A stretch of DNA of 64,000 nucleotides from the NCBI GenBank assembly GCA_002069765.1, contig MWBZ01000004.1:62001-126000 (forward strand), written 5' to 3'. This document shows positions 45,275 to 55,162 of the stretch, in pieces; within the stretch, counting starts at the first letter, position 1; each line of letters begins with the position of its first letter. The DNA comes from a bacterium ADurb.Bin243 (GTDB lineage Bacteria; Muiribacteriota; UBA9980). Below the pieces are notes generated by a model. The model worked only from the letters and a program-made list of their open reading frames with translations. It ran no database searches and was not told where the DNA came from. The position numbers were made by a program, and so were the translations under genes.

Positions 45275-45303
45275 ATTATACTTTATTTCATTTAACATTT
45301 CAA
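45275..45303 (-). promoter_or_regulatory. Promoter of the tRNA operon
   Basis: Minus strand TTGAAA (45303-45298), a 17-bp spacer, TATAAT (45280-45275), about 20 bp before the predicted 5' leader of tRNA-Pro. The rest of the 45249-45449 spacer is AT-rich with no gene. Confidence 0.75.
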
Positions 45304-45449
45304 CACCGTAAAAAGCAATTTATAGTCATTTTTCTAGTTTATTTTATACTTAACTTCGTTTTTCTTCGTATTATGGCTTATTATTATTTATTATATCTAT
45401 TATTATCTACAAATAAAAGAAGCCGGGCGTATTAACCGCAGGACGTTTT

Positions 45450-46163
45450 TTAAAAAACGACGGCTTCCTTCAAAAAGTCGTACAACTTCTGAAAAGCTCT
45501 GCCACGGTGACTTATTTTGTTTTTGAGTTCCAGGCTCATTTCGGAAAAAGCTTCGTTATAACCTTCGGGCACGAAGATAGGATCGTAGCCGAACTGGTTG
45601 CCGCCCCTCTTGCTTTCCAGAATAACTCCCCTGGATTCGCCCACGAACTCGAAAGTCCGCTCCGCCCCTGGAAGACATAGAGTTATTACGCAGCGAAACG
45701 CCGCCGATCTCGCCGCGCCGCTAACGCCCGAAAGATTTTTTAGCACCAGCATGCGGTTGGCCTCGTAATCGCAGGGCTCGCCCGCATATCTTCCGGCGTA
45801 AATACCGGGTTCGCCGCCGAGCGCGTCCACGAAAAAACCGGTATCGTCAGCCACTGAAGCGATTCTCGATATTCCGGCGCCGTAGGACGATTTAATAATA
45901 GAGTTGGCCGCCAGAGTGGACCCGTTTTCAGGCGGCTCCGATTTTTTAGCCTCTTCGTACAACGGCCTTACCAGGTTTTTAAGCCCGATGAAATAAAAGC
46001 CGCTCCCTTCGAAGAAATGATTGAATTCATCTATTTTATCGGCGTTTCCGGTATATAAAAAAAATGGAATATTTGGGTATTCTTTTACCGCGCCTTGTAT
46101 AAAATTGGCTTCGGCCGCCTTTACGTCGGCGTAATATTGCCGGGCGTTAATTATATTTTTCAT
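45450..46163 (-). CDS. rdgB: dITP/XTP pyrophosphatase (RdgB/HAM1)
   Basis: 237 residues. It hydrolyses non-canonical purine NTPs to the monophosphates and so keeps them out of DNA and RNA. The family motif TGNADKIDEF (usually SNNxxKxxE) begins near residue 38. SVADDTGFFVDALGGEPGIY and FGYDPIFVPEG are the substrate and metal segments, and SHRGRAFQKL closes the domain. About 35 residues precede the usual start; no better internal ATG exists there, so this looks like a genuine extension. It is third in a murI-rph-rdgB row; rph-rdgB pairing is common in bacteria. Confidence 0.93.
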   Translation of the reverse strand: MKNIINARQYYADVKAAEANFIQGAVKEYPNIPFFLYTGNADKIDEFNHFFEGSGFYFIGLKNLVRPLYEEAKKSEPPENGSTLAANSIIKSSYGAGISRIASVADDTGFFVDALGGEPGIYAGRYAGEPCDYEANRMLVLKNLSGVSGAARSAAFRCVITLCLPGAERTFEFVGESRGVILESKRGGNQFGYDPIFVPEGYNEAFSEMSLELKNKISHRGRAFQKLYDFLKEAVVF

Positions 46164-46197
46164 ATCTGCTTCGTATCCTTAAGTTTCGTTTCGCGGA

Positions 46198-46935
46198 TTA
46201 TTTAAGCGCTTCGTTCTGGGCGTTCATGAGCGATTTTATTCCGCCATAGCCCATTTCGATAAATTTGTTCATGGTCTCTATGGAAAACGGGTCTTTCTCG
46301 GCCGTTCCCTGCACCTCTATGATCTCTTTTTTATCGGTCATAATAACGTTCATGTCCACTTCGGCGCGGCTGTCTTCTTCGTAGCAAAGATCGAGCATCA
46401 TTTCGCCTTCTATTATTCCAACGGAAACCGCCGCCAGCTGAACGCTCATAGGATTGGTCTTGAGTTTTCCGGCCTTCACGAGGCCGTCGAGGGCGGCTTT
46501 CAGCGCCACGTAAGCGCCGGTTATAGACGCGGTGCGCGTGCCGCCGTCGGCCTGGATAACGTCACAATCTATATATATGGTGCGTTCGCCTATTTTTTTG
46601 GGATCGCATATAGTCCTGAGAACGCGGCCTATAAGCCTCTGGATTTCGAGCGACCTTCCGTCGGGCTTGCCTTTTGTGGAAGCGCGGGCGCTTCTGTCTT
46701 TTCCGGCGCGCGGAAGCATCGAATATTCAGCCGTAAGCCAGCCGCCCTTTACTTCAGCGCCGGCGTTCTGCGCTTTTACGAACGGCGGAACGTTGCCGTC
46801 TTCTATGGATACCGCTACTATTACCCTGGTATTGCCCATTTCTATAAGAACCGAACCTTCGGCGTATTTCAAAAAGTCGCGGGTTATCTTAACCGGCCTT
46901 AATTCGTTAGGTCCGCGTCCGTCAATTCTTTTCAC
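46198..46935 (-). CDS. rph: Ribonuclease PH
   Basis: A 245-residue phosphorolytic 3'-5' exoribonuclease trimming tRNA 3' ends. It begins RIDGRGPNELRPVKI and has EYSMLPRAGKDRSAR, RSLEIQRLIGRVLR and DVIQADGGTRTASITGAYVAL, all diagnostic. The start codon is GTG 46935 after GGGGGAG. The local tRNA cluster lacks encoded CCA, so 3' maturation by this enzyme plus CCA addition is expected. Confidence 0.96.
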   Translation of the reverse strand: MKRIDGRGPNELRPVKITRDFLKYAEGSVLIEMGNTRVIVAVSIEDGNVPPFVKAQNAGAEVKGGWLTAEYSMLPRAGKDRSARASTKGKPDGRSLEIQRLIGRVLRTICDPKKIGERTIYIDCDVIQADGGTRTASITGAYVALKAALDGLVKAGKLKTNPMSVQLAAVSVGIIEGEMMLDLCYEEDSRAEVDMNVIMTDKKEIIEVQGTAEKDPFSIETMNKFIEMGYGGIKSLMNAQNEALK

Positions 46936-46950
46936 AATTACTCCCCCTAA

Positions 46951-47799
46951 TTATTGTAACAGGATGTCCCATACTTTTACGACCTTTATATTTTGCATTT
47001 TACGTTTTAAAAATTTTTCGCCGATCCTTATGAAATTGACCGATGCGTCGGTCAGGTAAAAACGGCGTTTGCCTTCTTTTTTGCTTTTATTCAAAAGCCC
47101 GCGCGCGCCGAGCGTCTCTTTTACGGCCATAGCGGTCTGCTCGGCCGAATTGATTATTTTCACACCGGGGCCGCTCACGCGGGCTATTATGTCGCTTATA
47201 AGCGGATAGTGCGTGCAGCCGAGTATCAGCGTGTCGATATCCTTGTCGTCGAATTCGCGCAGGTATTTTTTGGCCACGAGGTCTATTATTTCGCCTTCGG
47301 TAAAACCTTCTTCTACAAGCGGAACGAAAAGCGGGCAATCTTTTTGAAAAGCCTTTATGGCTGGATTTACAGCCTTAAGCCTTTCTGGATAAGCGCCGCT
47401 CTGGACAGTTATTTTAGTGCCGATTATGCCGATCCTTCCGGTTTCGCTCATTTCGCTCGCGATGGCGCAGGCGGGGTCTATCACGCCTATAACCGGTATT
47501 TTGATTCTTTTTTTTACCTTCTTATAAGCGATAGCGGTCGACGTGTTGCACGCGATGACGATCATTTTCACATCGCACGCTTCCAGGAAATTCACTATTT
47601 CCATGGTGTATCTTTCGACGATTTTCGGAGATTTGGCGCCGTAAGGAACGCGCGCGGTATCGCCGAAATATATGAGATTTTCACAGGGAAGGGCTTTCTG
47701 GATTTCCGAAAACACCGTAAGGCCGCCTAAACCCGAATCAAAAACGCCTATCGGTCGCGCGAGTGAAGCTTTGTCTTTATTTTCCGTGGCTGAAGCCAT
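46951..47799 (-). CDS. murI: Glutamate racemase
   Basis: A 282-residue cofactor-independent racemase supplying D-glutamate for peptidoglycan. The first catalytic Cys is in MIVIACNTSTAIAY and the second in LILGCTHYPLISD. GVFDSGLGGLTVF and YFGDTARVPYG bind substrate. A Lys-rich C-terminal tail of about 40 residues extends past the core. It is the first gene of the murI-rph-rdgB row, divergent from the histidine kinase gene. Confidence 0.96.
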   Translation of the reverse strand: MASATENKDKASLARPIGVFDSGLGGLTVFSEIQKALPCENLIYFGDTARVPYGAKSPKIVERYTMEIVNFLEACDVKMIVIACNTSTAIAYKKVKKRIKIPVIGVIDPACAIASEMSETGRIGIIGTKITVQSGAYPERLKAVNPAIKAFQKDCPLFVPLVEEGFTEGEIIDLVAKKYLREFDDKDIDTLILGCTHYPLISDIIARVSGPGVKIINSAEQTAMAVKETLGARGLLNKSKKEGKRRFYLTDASVNFIRIGEKFLKRKMQNIKVVKVWDILLQ

Positions 47800-47834
47800 T
47801 TATTAACGTTCCTTTTCATTACATCTGGTTTATC

Positions 47835-47863
47835 TTGTAAAAATTATAAATATGTTATATAAT
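47835..47863 (+). promoter_or_regulatory. Promoter of the histidine kinase gene
   Basis: TTGTAA (47835-47840), a 17-bp spacer, TATAAT (47858-47863), start near 47870. GGGGAG stands 9 nt before ATG 47912. Confidence 0.7.
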
Positions 47864-47911
47864 AAATTAACTTAAGAAAAAAATCAATGAAAATTTTGGG
47901 GAGTTTATATA

Positions 47912-49960
47912 ATGGACGCTAACAATCCGGTAAATATATCGGCAATTTTATATGAAATGACGCGCTTATCGCAATCGAGCACTCTGGTGGAAAAAAATCT
48001 TTTATACGTCATAGAATCCATTTCAAAAATGTTTAACTTTTCCCATCTTCTCTTCGCCTATTACGACAATACTTCAAAAAAACTTATATCTCAGTTCGTC
48101 CTTGGATTCAACGAAGAAGACTCCAAACAGATCATTTCATCCGAACTCGACATAGATCCGTCTTTTTTCAGCGTATCTTCCGTCAAGGTCCCCGTGGACC
48201 CGATCGCTTATTTCAAAAACGTAAAAATCGAAGCTGAAAGCCATTTTTTCTCGAACCCCGAAGTCTCGGCCATGCTTTTAAAAAACGCTTTTACCAGCTA
48301 TTTTTTAATGCCGATGCTGGCTTTCGGGCGGCTTATGGGCGTTATCATCGCCTTTAAAAAAGACGAGCGCGGCCCCGGGGAGGCATCGCTTCAGAACCTT
48401 TCGATACTGGTCCAGATAGCCACGCTGATATCCGAAAACATCAACCTGAAAATAGCCGAAAGCCAGAAAATAACTAAAATGACGACTCTTTATGAAATAT
48501 CTCAGCAGACAAAAAATATCTTAAAACCCGCCGACGCCTTAAGTTCGCTCGTAGACGTCGTAAAAAGCCTCATCGACTACAATATATGCGCGCTTTATAT
48601 AATGAACCGTGAAAAAAACGAGCTCGTATTAAAGGAATTCCGCGGCAACGACCCTTCGTTTCTCGGCTCCGAAATCCCGATAGGGATAGGCCCTATAGGC
48701 GAAGCGGCCCAGTCGAAGGTTCCGCTGCTTTCGCACCACGGCATATACAAGTCCTTTCTGGTAGTTCCGGTCATAGTGGACGAAAACCTCGTCGGGGTGA
48801 TAGCGATCGGCAGTTATAAATCCTACGCATATAACGACGACGATAAGATAACCGTAAAAATACTTTCTTCGCAGATCGCTTCTATAGATAACCTTTTTCT
48901 TACGCTGTTAAATATACGCACATACACCGAATCCATTATGGAAAGTATGCCGCTGGGCATAATCACTATCGATATGAACGGCAATATTAATATAATTAAC
49001 CAGATAGCGAAGCTCTATCTAAACCTGACCCGCTACAGCCAGCAGGACATAGTAGGCAGGAATTTCGCCGAAATCATAGACCGGGAATCCACCATACCTG
49101 GCATTTTGAGCGACTCTCTTTCAAAAGGGTTCGTCTTCGAAAATTTCGAAATTTACAATAAAAAAAATAAGATGACCTTCGAAATAACGACTTTCCAGTT
49201 TAAAAACTCCGAAGGCGCCCGTCTGGGAATAGCGATGTTCATCCGCGACATATCGAAAATGCGCCAGATGGAAGAGCATATCCGCCGCACCGACAGGCTT
49301 TCGGCGGTAGGAGAGCTCGCTTCCGGAATCGCGCACGAAATAAGAAATCCGCTCACGGGAATTAAAATGATGATCCAGATCATAGACAAGGAATTCGAAA
49401 AGCGCGAGGCAAAGAGAAACCCTTATACCAGGGCCATTTTAGATGAAATAGACAGGCTGGACAATATCATATCCAACCTTTTAAACTTCGCGCGCCCTTC
49501 CAAACCTGAATTCTGCGACACGCCGGTCATGGAAGTCATAGAATCCACTATATTTTTGCTGCAATCGAAAATCGATTCTCAGAACATAACCATAATACGC
49601 GAATATCCCGAAAAACCGTTCATAATAAAATGCGATCCGGCGCAGATAAAACAGGTGTTTTTCAATATCTGCCAGAACGCCATCCAGGCCATGAACGACA
49701 GCGCCAATAAAATCATTAAAATAGCCACGCGCGAAGACGAACAAAATTTTTTAATTTCAATAAGCGATACAGGCTGCGGCATTTCAATAGACAATTACAA
49801 CCAGATATTCAACCCGTTTTTTACTACCAAAGACAACGGCACGGGCCTCGGCCTCGCGATAGTGCACCGTATTCTCGAAGAGCACCGCGCCAGCGTTATA
49901 GTGGAATCCGAAATCGGCCGCGGCGCCACTTTTACGATCAAAATGCCGAAATCATATTAA
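47912..49960 (+). CDS. Soluble GAF-GAF-PAS sensor histidine kinase
   Basis: 682 residues without membrane segments. GAF-like domain 1 is about 20-175, GAF 2 about 190-335, and PAS about 338-450 (MPLGIITIDMNGNINIINQ). The HisKA region has phospho-acceptor H475 in GIAHEIRNPLTGIKM. The ATPase domain has N-box FFNICQNAIQAM (N589) and G boxes SDTGCGISI and GTGLGLAI. The HisKA pattern is NtrB/AtoS-like. No response regulator is adjacent, so its partner is elsewhere. Its signal is probably a cytoplasmic small molecule or redox state. Confidence 0.93.
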   Translation: MDANNPVNISAILYEMTRLSQSSTLVEKNLLYVIESISKMFNFSHLLFAYYDNTSKKLISQFVLGFNEEDSKQIISSELDIDPSFFSVSSVKVPVDPIAYFKNVKIEAESHFFSNPEVSAMLLKNAFTSYFLMPMLAFGRLMGVIIAFKKDERGPGEASLQNLSILVQIATLISENINLKIAESQKITKMTTLYEISQQTKNILKPADALSSLVDVVKSLIDYNICALYIMNREKNELVLKEFRGNDPSFLGSEIPIGIGPIGEAAQSKVPLLSHHGIYKSFLVVPVIVDENLVGVIAIGSYKSYAYNDDDKITVKILSSQIASIDNLFLTLLNIRTYTESIMESMPLGIITIDMNGNINIINQIAKLYLNLTRYSQQDIVGRNFAEIIDRESTIPGILSDSLSKGFVFENFEIYNKKNKMTFEITTFQFKNSEGARLGIAMFIRDISKMRQMEEHIRRTDRLSAVGELASGIAHEIRNPLTGIKMMIQIIDKEFEKREAKRNPYTRAILDEIDRLDNIISNLLNFARPSKPEFCDTPVMEVIESTIFLLQSKIDSQNITIIREYPEKPFIIKCDPAQIKQVFFNICQNAIQAMNDSANKIIKIATREDEQNFLISISDTGCGISIDNYNQIFNPFFTTKDNGTGLGLAIVHRILEEHRASVIVESEIGRGATFTIKMPKSY

Positions 49961-49981
49961 AAACAAAATAGGGGAATTTAT

Positions 49982-50971
49982 ATGCTCGATAACATAAAAA
50001 AACTATGCAATTCATTGATGACGGCCTTTCTTATCGGCTCAAGCCTGTTTTTTTTGATTTCCTGCGCCGGCGCGAAAGAGTCTTCGGCCCCCGGCGCGGG
50101 CGCCGCAAACGGTGGTGCCGCTAAAGAAATAGAGTTGAAGTTCAACGGAAATAACGCGCTCAGCTTCGTTTACGAACAGCTCGCGATGGGGCCGCGCACT
50201 TCAAAAGACGCAAAACAGACCGCGCTCCGCGACAGGCTGTCTTCAAAATTAAAAGCCCTCGGATTTACCGTGGAGATCCAACCGTTGAAAGGCGCTTCGG
50301 GCATGGGGGCGGGCGTCGATTTCTATAACGTTATAGCGACTATGCCCTGCGCGCAAAATCAGAATTTAAGAATATTCGGCGCTCATTACGACACCATTCC
50401 CGTCGCCCCCAACGATCCCGACGCGTCCAAACGCATGACGCCCATCGCCGGCGCCAACGACGGCGCTTCCGGCGTAGCTGTCTTAATGGAGCTCGCAAGG
50501 GTCGTAGCCGAAAGAAAAAGTGAGCTTAAACATTCCATAAAACTAATATTTTTCGACGGCGAAGATTTTTATACCGGCACGGACAATATGTTTTACGGTT
50601 CCAGGCATTACGCGGCCTCAATAAGCGCGGAAGAAAAGGCGAAAATAGAATATTTCATACTTGCCGATATGGTGGGCGATTCGGATTTAAATATTTATCA
50701 GGAAATAAATTCGCTGCGGAAGTTTCCGGAGCTTACCGAAAAACTTTTCGCCTCCGCGGAAACGCTCGGCCTCAAAGGGTTCCATGCGAGCCCCAGGCAC
50801 CAGATATTCGACGACCATATCCCGTTCATAGAAGCCGGCATACCATCCGCCGTTTTAATAGACTTTGATTACCCTTACTGGCACACAGTTTCAGATACCG
50901 GCGATAAAGTGTCCGCCGATTCGCTGGCGCAATGCGGAAAGCTTTTTGAATATATGATTTTCGAAAAATAG
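49982..50971 (+). CDS. M28-family glutaminyl-cyclase-like lipoprotein
   Basis: 329 residues. The N-terminus is a lipoprotein signal with lipobox LISC, Cys about 28. The catalytic domain has the zinc-site pattern of M28 enzymes and glutaminyl cyclases: GAHYDT, GANDGASGVAVLMEL, FFDGEDF and WHTVSDTGD, with DDHIPF. The FDGED and DDHIPF segments favour glutaminyl-peptide cyclotransferase over an aminopeptidase. It would act outside the inner membrane on N-terminal Gln or on peptides. It lies 21 bp after the kinase gene and is probably co-transcribed. Confidence 0.85.
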   Translation: MLDNIKKLCNSLMTAFLIGSSLFFLISCAGAKESSAPGAGAANGGAAKEIELKFNGNNALSFVYEQLAMGPRTSKDAKQTALRDRLSSKLKALGFTVEIQPLKGASGMGAGVDFYNVIATMPCAQNQNLRIFGAHYDTIPVAPNDPDASKRMTPIAGANDGASGVAVLMELARVVAERKSELKHSIKLIFFDGEDFYTGTDNMFYGSRHYAASISAEEKAKIEYFILADMVGDSDLNIYQEINSLRKFPELTEKLFASAETLGLKGFHASPRHQIFDDHIPFIEAGIPSAVLIDFDYPYWHTVSDTGDKVSADSLAQCGKLFEYMIFEK

Positions 50972-51045
50972 CGTTTAAAATTCTACGCTTTAAGCAGCCG
51001 CGGAATGAGGCGTTAATTGTTTAAACTGCTTGATTTTTATAGAAC

Positions 51046-51522
51046 TCACGATTCGTACATAGTCAAAAATCTGGTCATGAATTCTTTATGCTCGTCCGTT
51101 TCTTCGACTATTTTATTTACCATCTTTATATAATCGCTTCCTTCGGAAACGAAGGCGTTGACGATGTCGCTTTCGACCAGCGAAGATTCTACGTCTTTTG
51201 CGAAAGATACTACGGATTTGGCAACATATCTTTTTTCCTTGATTTCCTTCAATTTATCATGTACTGTATCTACCATCGTTTTCAGCGCAGTATAATTATA
51301 TTTTCCCAGCTGCCATTTATTAGGATTTTTAATAATTTCTTCTTTTAATTTTTTAAAAATTTTAGCGTGTATGCCTTCCTGCGTGGCGATACCAAACCAC
51401 GCGAATTTTTCGTCCGGAAATATTTTAGCGCAAAGATCATAATAATGCTCCAGCGACGTTTCCAGTTCGACAAAAAGATCTACCATAGACGTTAATTCAG
51501 TTAAATGCTTATCGGAATTCAT
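51046..51522 (-). CDS. Rubrerythrin/ferritin-like four-helix protein
   Basis: 158 residues predicted as four helices. Helix 1 holds ETSLEHYYDLCAKIFP, helix 2 has the ExxH motif TQEGIHAKIF, and helix 4 has EETDEHKEFM, the carboxylate/His pattern of di-iron ferritin-like proteins, though helix 4 deviates from strict ExxH. No rubredoxin domain is present. ATG 51522 is chosen over an upstream ATG at 51573 because TTGGAGG stands 8 nt before it. The gene stands alone between the peptidase (convergent) and atpG. An oxidative stress role is possible; diiron binding is not certain. Confidence 0.68.
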   Translation of the reverse strand: MNSDKHLTELTSMVDLFVELETSLEHYYDLCAKIFPDEKFAWFGIATQEGIHAKIFKKLKEEIIKNPNKWQLGKYNYTALKTMVDTVHDKLKEIKEKRYVAKSVVSFAKDVESSLVESDIVNAFVSEGSDYIKMVNKIVEETDEHKEFMTRFLTMYES

Positions 51523-51619
51523 ACACTGCCTCCAAGGATAATATTCGAATATTAAATTAACATAAAAAAACATTTAGTCAACTCAACTTTTTTATCGTTT
51601 TTATCGTTATAATCGATAA

Positions 51620-52537
51620 TTATTCACGCAAGCCGTGAGCCTCGAACCCGGAGACTACATCGAAAAGTTCTTCGTCTATCGAGCTCTGCCTCAAGCGGTG
51701 AAACGAAAGGTTCAATTCTTCGAGCAGCTCGCCTATATTTTTTTCTGCGCGCTGCATGGCCGCGAGCCTGCAGGCATTTTCGCTGGCTAAAGACCCCGCG
51801 CACGCGCGGAACAAGACTACGAAAATATATTCGCGCACGAGCGCGAGCAGCGCGTCAGGCCCCGGCCGGATCACTTCTGGTATTTTTTTAGTTGGCCACG
51901 GCGTTTTCATTAAATTAAAAAGCCAGGACTCGTCCAGAGGCAGAAGCTTTAATCCGCACGGTTCGTAGGCCGCGCCGCGCGCCGGGCGGTTATAAAAGAT
52001 GTAAAGCGGAGTTTGCGCTCCGTAGGGCCGCGCAGCTTCGAATTCTAAAATTATCCGGCTTACCAGCGGAGTAATCGCCGCGGCCGAGCCGGGCACCTCG
52101 AACACTCCGGCCGTTTTAACTCCCATACTTTCAAGGCAGGAACAAATCCTTTCGCCTGCCGCCCAGATATTTTCCGGCGCGCCTGATTCCGCCATTTTGC
52201 CGGCCGCGAAGCAGGCCAGCGCATCGTTGAACTGCCCGACGAGGCCCTGATCCGATCCTATGACGAGCGCGTCTATTTTAAGGCCCTGCGCGATATCAGT
52301 TACGACGCCGTTATTTTTTTCGCATTTTTTTCCGGCGGGCTCGAAGCCGTTTTTGAACTGGCGAAAATAAACATAAAGCCCCATCTCTACGGCCCTAAAA
52401 TAATCATCCAGCGAGCGCAGGGCTTTTTCATACTGGCCTATGCTCGAAGCGGCAAGCACTTTCATGGTTCGCACTACCGATTCAAGATCTTTCGCTCCGT
52501 GAATTTTGCGGCTTAAACTTTCAAGCGTGTCGCTCAT
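51620..52537 (-). CDS. atpG: N-ATPase gamma subunit
   Basis: 305 residues. N-terminal [24 protein letters not shown] and C-terminal [24 protein letters not shown] are the coiled-coil ends of an F-type gamma subunit, the central rotor stalk. The middle Rossmann part is divergent, as usual in N-ATPases. The start overlaps the atpA stop (ATGA). Last gene of the operon. Confidence 0.93.
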   Translation of the reverse strand: MSDTLESLSRKIHGAKDLESVVRTMKVLAASSIGQYEKALRSLDDYFRAVEMGLYVYFRQFKNGFEPAGKKCEKNNGVVTDIAQGLKIDALVIGSDQGLVGQFNDALACFAAGKMAESGAPENIWAAGERICSCLESMGVKTAGVFEVPGSAAAITPLVSRIILEFEAARPYGAQTPLYIFYNRPARGAAYEPCGLKLLPLDESWLFNLMKTPWPTKKIPEVIRPGPDALLALVREYIFVVLFRACAGSLASENACRLAAMQRAEKNIGELLEELNLSFHRLRQSSIDEELFDVVSGFEAHGLRE

Positions 52538-54069
52538 GGCGTTCTCCTGAATTGCGATAGCGCCTTTTCGGCGGCTGCGAGAATTGTCTCGCGGCTTTCT
52601 TTGTCGAGTTTGCTTTGAGAAAAAAAACTTTTAACTAGCGATTCGGGGAGCCCGGCTGCGGCTTTTTTCAGCGCGCGCTCGGCATCCCGGACCGAATCGA
52701 GGGGAATTTCGTCGAACCGGCCGTTAATAAGCGCCAGAAGCGATGTAATTTGTTCCGGGACCGAAGCCGGTTCGGATTCCGGCTGCTTGAGTATCTCCCT
52801 GATTCTACGGCCGTGCTCTATTATTTTGCGGGTATTTTCATCGAGACGCGCCCCGAAACGCGCGAAAGCCTCGAGTTCTTCGAACTGGGCGTAGGCCAGT
52901 TTGAGATCGCCCGCCACTGATCGGTATGCGCCCCATTGAGCCTTTCCGCCGACGCGCGAAACCGACTTTCCGATGTCTATGGCCGGCAGCACGCCGAGCT
53001 CGAAAAGTTTCGGCGAAAGGTAAATCTGGCCGTCGGTTATGGAAATAAGATTGGTAGGAATATACGCCGAAATGTTCTGCGCTTCGGTTTCTATTATGGG
53101 CAGCGCCGTGAGCGAACCGCCCCCGAGCTCCGGCGCGAGATGCGTTGCGCGCTCCAGCAGGCGGGAATGTATATAAAATATGTCGCCCGGAAAAGCCTCG
53201 CGGCCGGGCGGACGTCTCAAAAGCAGAGAAAGCTCGCGGTAAGCCCTCGCATGATGCGTCAGATCATCGTAAACGATAAGAACGTCGCGCCCTTTTTGCA
53301 TAAAATATTCCGCGATCGAAGTGGCGGCGTAGGGCGTAATATATTGCAGGCCCGGCGCATCGCCGCCTTCGGTTACGACCGCCACCGTGTAATCCATGGC
53401 GCCTTTTTCCTTCAGGTGCGCCACGGCCTTCGCTACAGAAGAAGTCCGCTGGCCTATCGCGCAGTAAATGCAGATAACGTCCTGCCCTCGCTGGTTTATT
53501 ATGGTATCCACGGCGATAGAAGTTTTGCCGGTCTGCCTGTCGCCTAATATAAGTTCGCGCTGGCCTCTGCCTATCGGAATAAGGGCGTCTATGGCTTTTA
53601 TGCCGGTCTGCAGCGGCACGCTTACCGCAAGACGGTCGGTTATGCCTGGCGCTTCGCGCTCGATAGGAAGGCGGCGCTCGAAAACAACCGGGCCTCCGCC
53701 GTCGAGCGGCTCCCCTATAGGGCTTACGACCCTGCCTATCAATCCGCAACCGGCAGGCGCGTCCATAACGCGGCCGGTGCGCTCGGCTTCGCTTCCCGCC
53801 TCGAGCAGGCAGTGATCGCCTAATAGCACCACTCCTACTTCTTCTTCGTCAACGTTAAAGGCTATGCCGTACAGGCCGTCACTGAATTTAACCAGCTCTT
53901 CAAAACCTATGCCGGGAAGGCCCGAAACTATGGCTATCCCGGCCGATACCTTTATGACGGTTCCGGTTTCGCGCCGATTCAAAGCGTAAGAAAATTTTTC
54001 GCGCGCTGCAGCGATTTCGTCAAAGGTATGCTTTATGGAACCGCTAAACCCTTCACAGGCTTTTTTCAT
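52534..54069 (-). CDS. atpA: N-ATPase alpha subunit
   Basis: 511 residues. Walker A-like [22 protein letters not shown] and the alpha-specific [20 protein letters not shown] identify the non-catalytic nucleotide-binding alpha subunit of F1. [20 protein letters not shown] is also conserved. The start overlaps the atpF end by 17 bp. The position after atpF with no atpH (delta) gene matches the N-ATPase gene order. Confidence 0.96.
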   Translation of the reverse strand: MKKACEGFSGSIKHTFDEIAAAREKFSYALNRRETGTVIKVSAGIAIVSGLPGIGFEELVKFSDGLYGIAFNVDEEEVGVVLLGDHCLLEAGSEAERTGRVMDAPAGCGLIGRVVSPIGEPLDGGGPVVFERRLPIEREAPGITDRLAVSVPLQTGIKAIDALIPIGRGQRELILGDRQTGKTSIAVDTIINQRGQDVICIYCAIGQRTSSVAKAVAHLKEKGAMDYTVAVVTEGGDAPGLQYITPYAATSIAEYFMQKGRDVLIVYDDLTHHARAYRELSLLLRRPPGREAFPGDIFYIHSRLLERATHLAPELGGGSLTALPIIETEAQNISAYIPTNLISITDGQIYLSPKLFELGVLPAIDIGKSVSRVGGKAQWGAYRSVAGDLKLAYAQFEELEAFARFGARLDENTRKIIEHGRRIREILKQPESEPASVPEQITSLLALINGRFDEIPLDSVRDAERALKKAAAGLPESLVKSFFSQSKLDKESRETILAAAEKALSQFRRTP

Positions 54070-54847
54070 CGTTTTTCACCGCCGCATCCGTTTTCACGCT
54101 TAAAAAATTCCCGACGCTTTTTTCGAGCTCGCAAAGATAATCGGATATGCACCAGGCATACCTGTAGCCGCCCGCGGTAAGTTCCAGGCCGCAAACCAGA
54201 CCCGCGGAAGTTTCAAAACCGATCTTCGCGCCATAGCCAAAAACTTCACCGAACGCGCTTTCGATCTCGCGGCGCCGCGGCTCCGATAATTCGAACGCGC
54301 TTTTCACGGTAACGTTTTGGAAAGCGCTACCAGCAAGGGCCGCCACGGCGTTTTTTTCCGCTTCGCCGAGTGCGCGAAGACGCTCGATAAATATTTTTGC
54401 CATGCGCTCCTCCAGGGACTCGTCCGCGAGGTCTTTAAGCGCCCTGCGAGCGGTTTCGAACACTTCGTCCTTTATCGCGCCGGCGATCCTTCGCCGCAGT
54501 TCGTCACGCTCTTTTTCAAGAGTATCGTTCAGTCTGACGCGAAGCTCGTCCGCTTCGCGCCTGGCCTCTTCCATCAGCCGGCGGCGGCAGGCTTCGGCTT
54601 CTTCAGAGGCGTTTTGAAGCATCGAATCGCGCCGCGCTTCGAGCTCTTCTTTCTTGAGAAGAAAATCGTTACGCTCTTTCACCGCGGCTTCGGTTTCGGC
54701 GCGAGCCTGGATAAACTGCCCTGAAATTTTTTTCTCCCTCTCGTCTATAGCCTCTAAAATCGGGCCGTAAAGAAATTTCTTCAATAGCCAGATCAGTATT
54801 AAAAAATTAAAGATCTGGGCTATGACGGTAAACCAGTCGACAAACAT
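54053..54847 (-). CDS. atpF: N-ATPase b subunit, long form
   Basis: 264 residues, much longer than a classical b subunit (about 156). One N-terminal membrane helix (about 5-25, [19 protein letters not shown]) is followed by a long charged coiled coil ([18 protein letters not shown]). A C-terminal domain (about 160-250) may take over the role of delta, for which there is no separate gene. It forms the peripheral stalk. 10 bp after atpE. Confidence 0.93.
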   Translation of the reverse strand: MFVDWFTVIAQIFNFLILIWLLKKFLYGPILEAIDEREKKISGQFIQARAETEAAVKERNDFLLKKEELEARRDSMLQNASEEAEACRRRLMEEARREADELRVRLNDTLEKERDELRRRIAGAIKDEVFETARRALKDLADESLEERMAKIFIERLRALGEAEKNAVAALAGSAFQNVTVKSAFELSEPRRREIESAFGEVFGYGAKIGFETSAGLVCGLELTAGGYRYAWCISDYLCELEKSVGNFLSVKTDAAVKNDEKSL

Positions 54848-54857
54848 ACCCGCCTCC

Positions 54858-55130
54858 TTAAGGCTTTGCGATAAAATGGTTCCAGAAAGGATTGGCGAAG
54901 ATTAAAATTATCGATATAACGAAACAGTAAATAGCCATCGATTCTATCATGGCAAGTCCTACGAACAGCGCCCGGGTTATCGAAGGCGCGGCGTCCGGCT
55001 GCTGCGAAAGCGAAGTGAGCGCAGTGACGATGGCTTTCCCTTCGGCCAAAGCCGGCAAAACGCATCCGAGAACTACCGTGAGAGCGGAGGCTATGATAGA
55101 AGCCAGCGCGATAATGGTAAGGTTATCCAT
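54858..55130 (-). CDS. atpE: N-ATPase c subunit (rotor ring)
   Basis: A 90-residue two-helix protein. Helix 1 carries E30 in LPALAEGKA and helix 2 carries E63-S64 with Y68 in GLAMIESMAIYCF; the loop is QQPDA. E30 aligns with the Gln32 position of the Ilyobacter Na+ c-ring, and E63, S64 and Y68 with its Glu65, Ser66 and Tyr70. Two-carboxylate rings with this spacing occur in N-ATPases. Na+ coupling is therefore likely but cannot be separated from H+ by sequence alone. Confidence 0.95.
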   Translation of the reverse strand: MDNLTIIALASIIASALTVVLGCVLPALAEGKAIVTALTSLSQQPDAAPSITRALFVGLAMIESMAIYCFVISIILIFANPFWNHFIAKP

Positions 55131-55162
55131 GGGGTCTCCTTTCGGCCGCAGGTAACGGCCCT

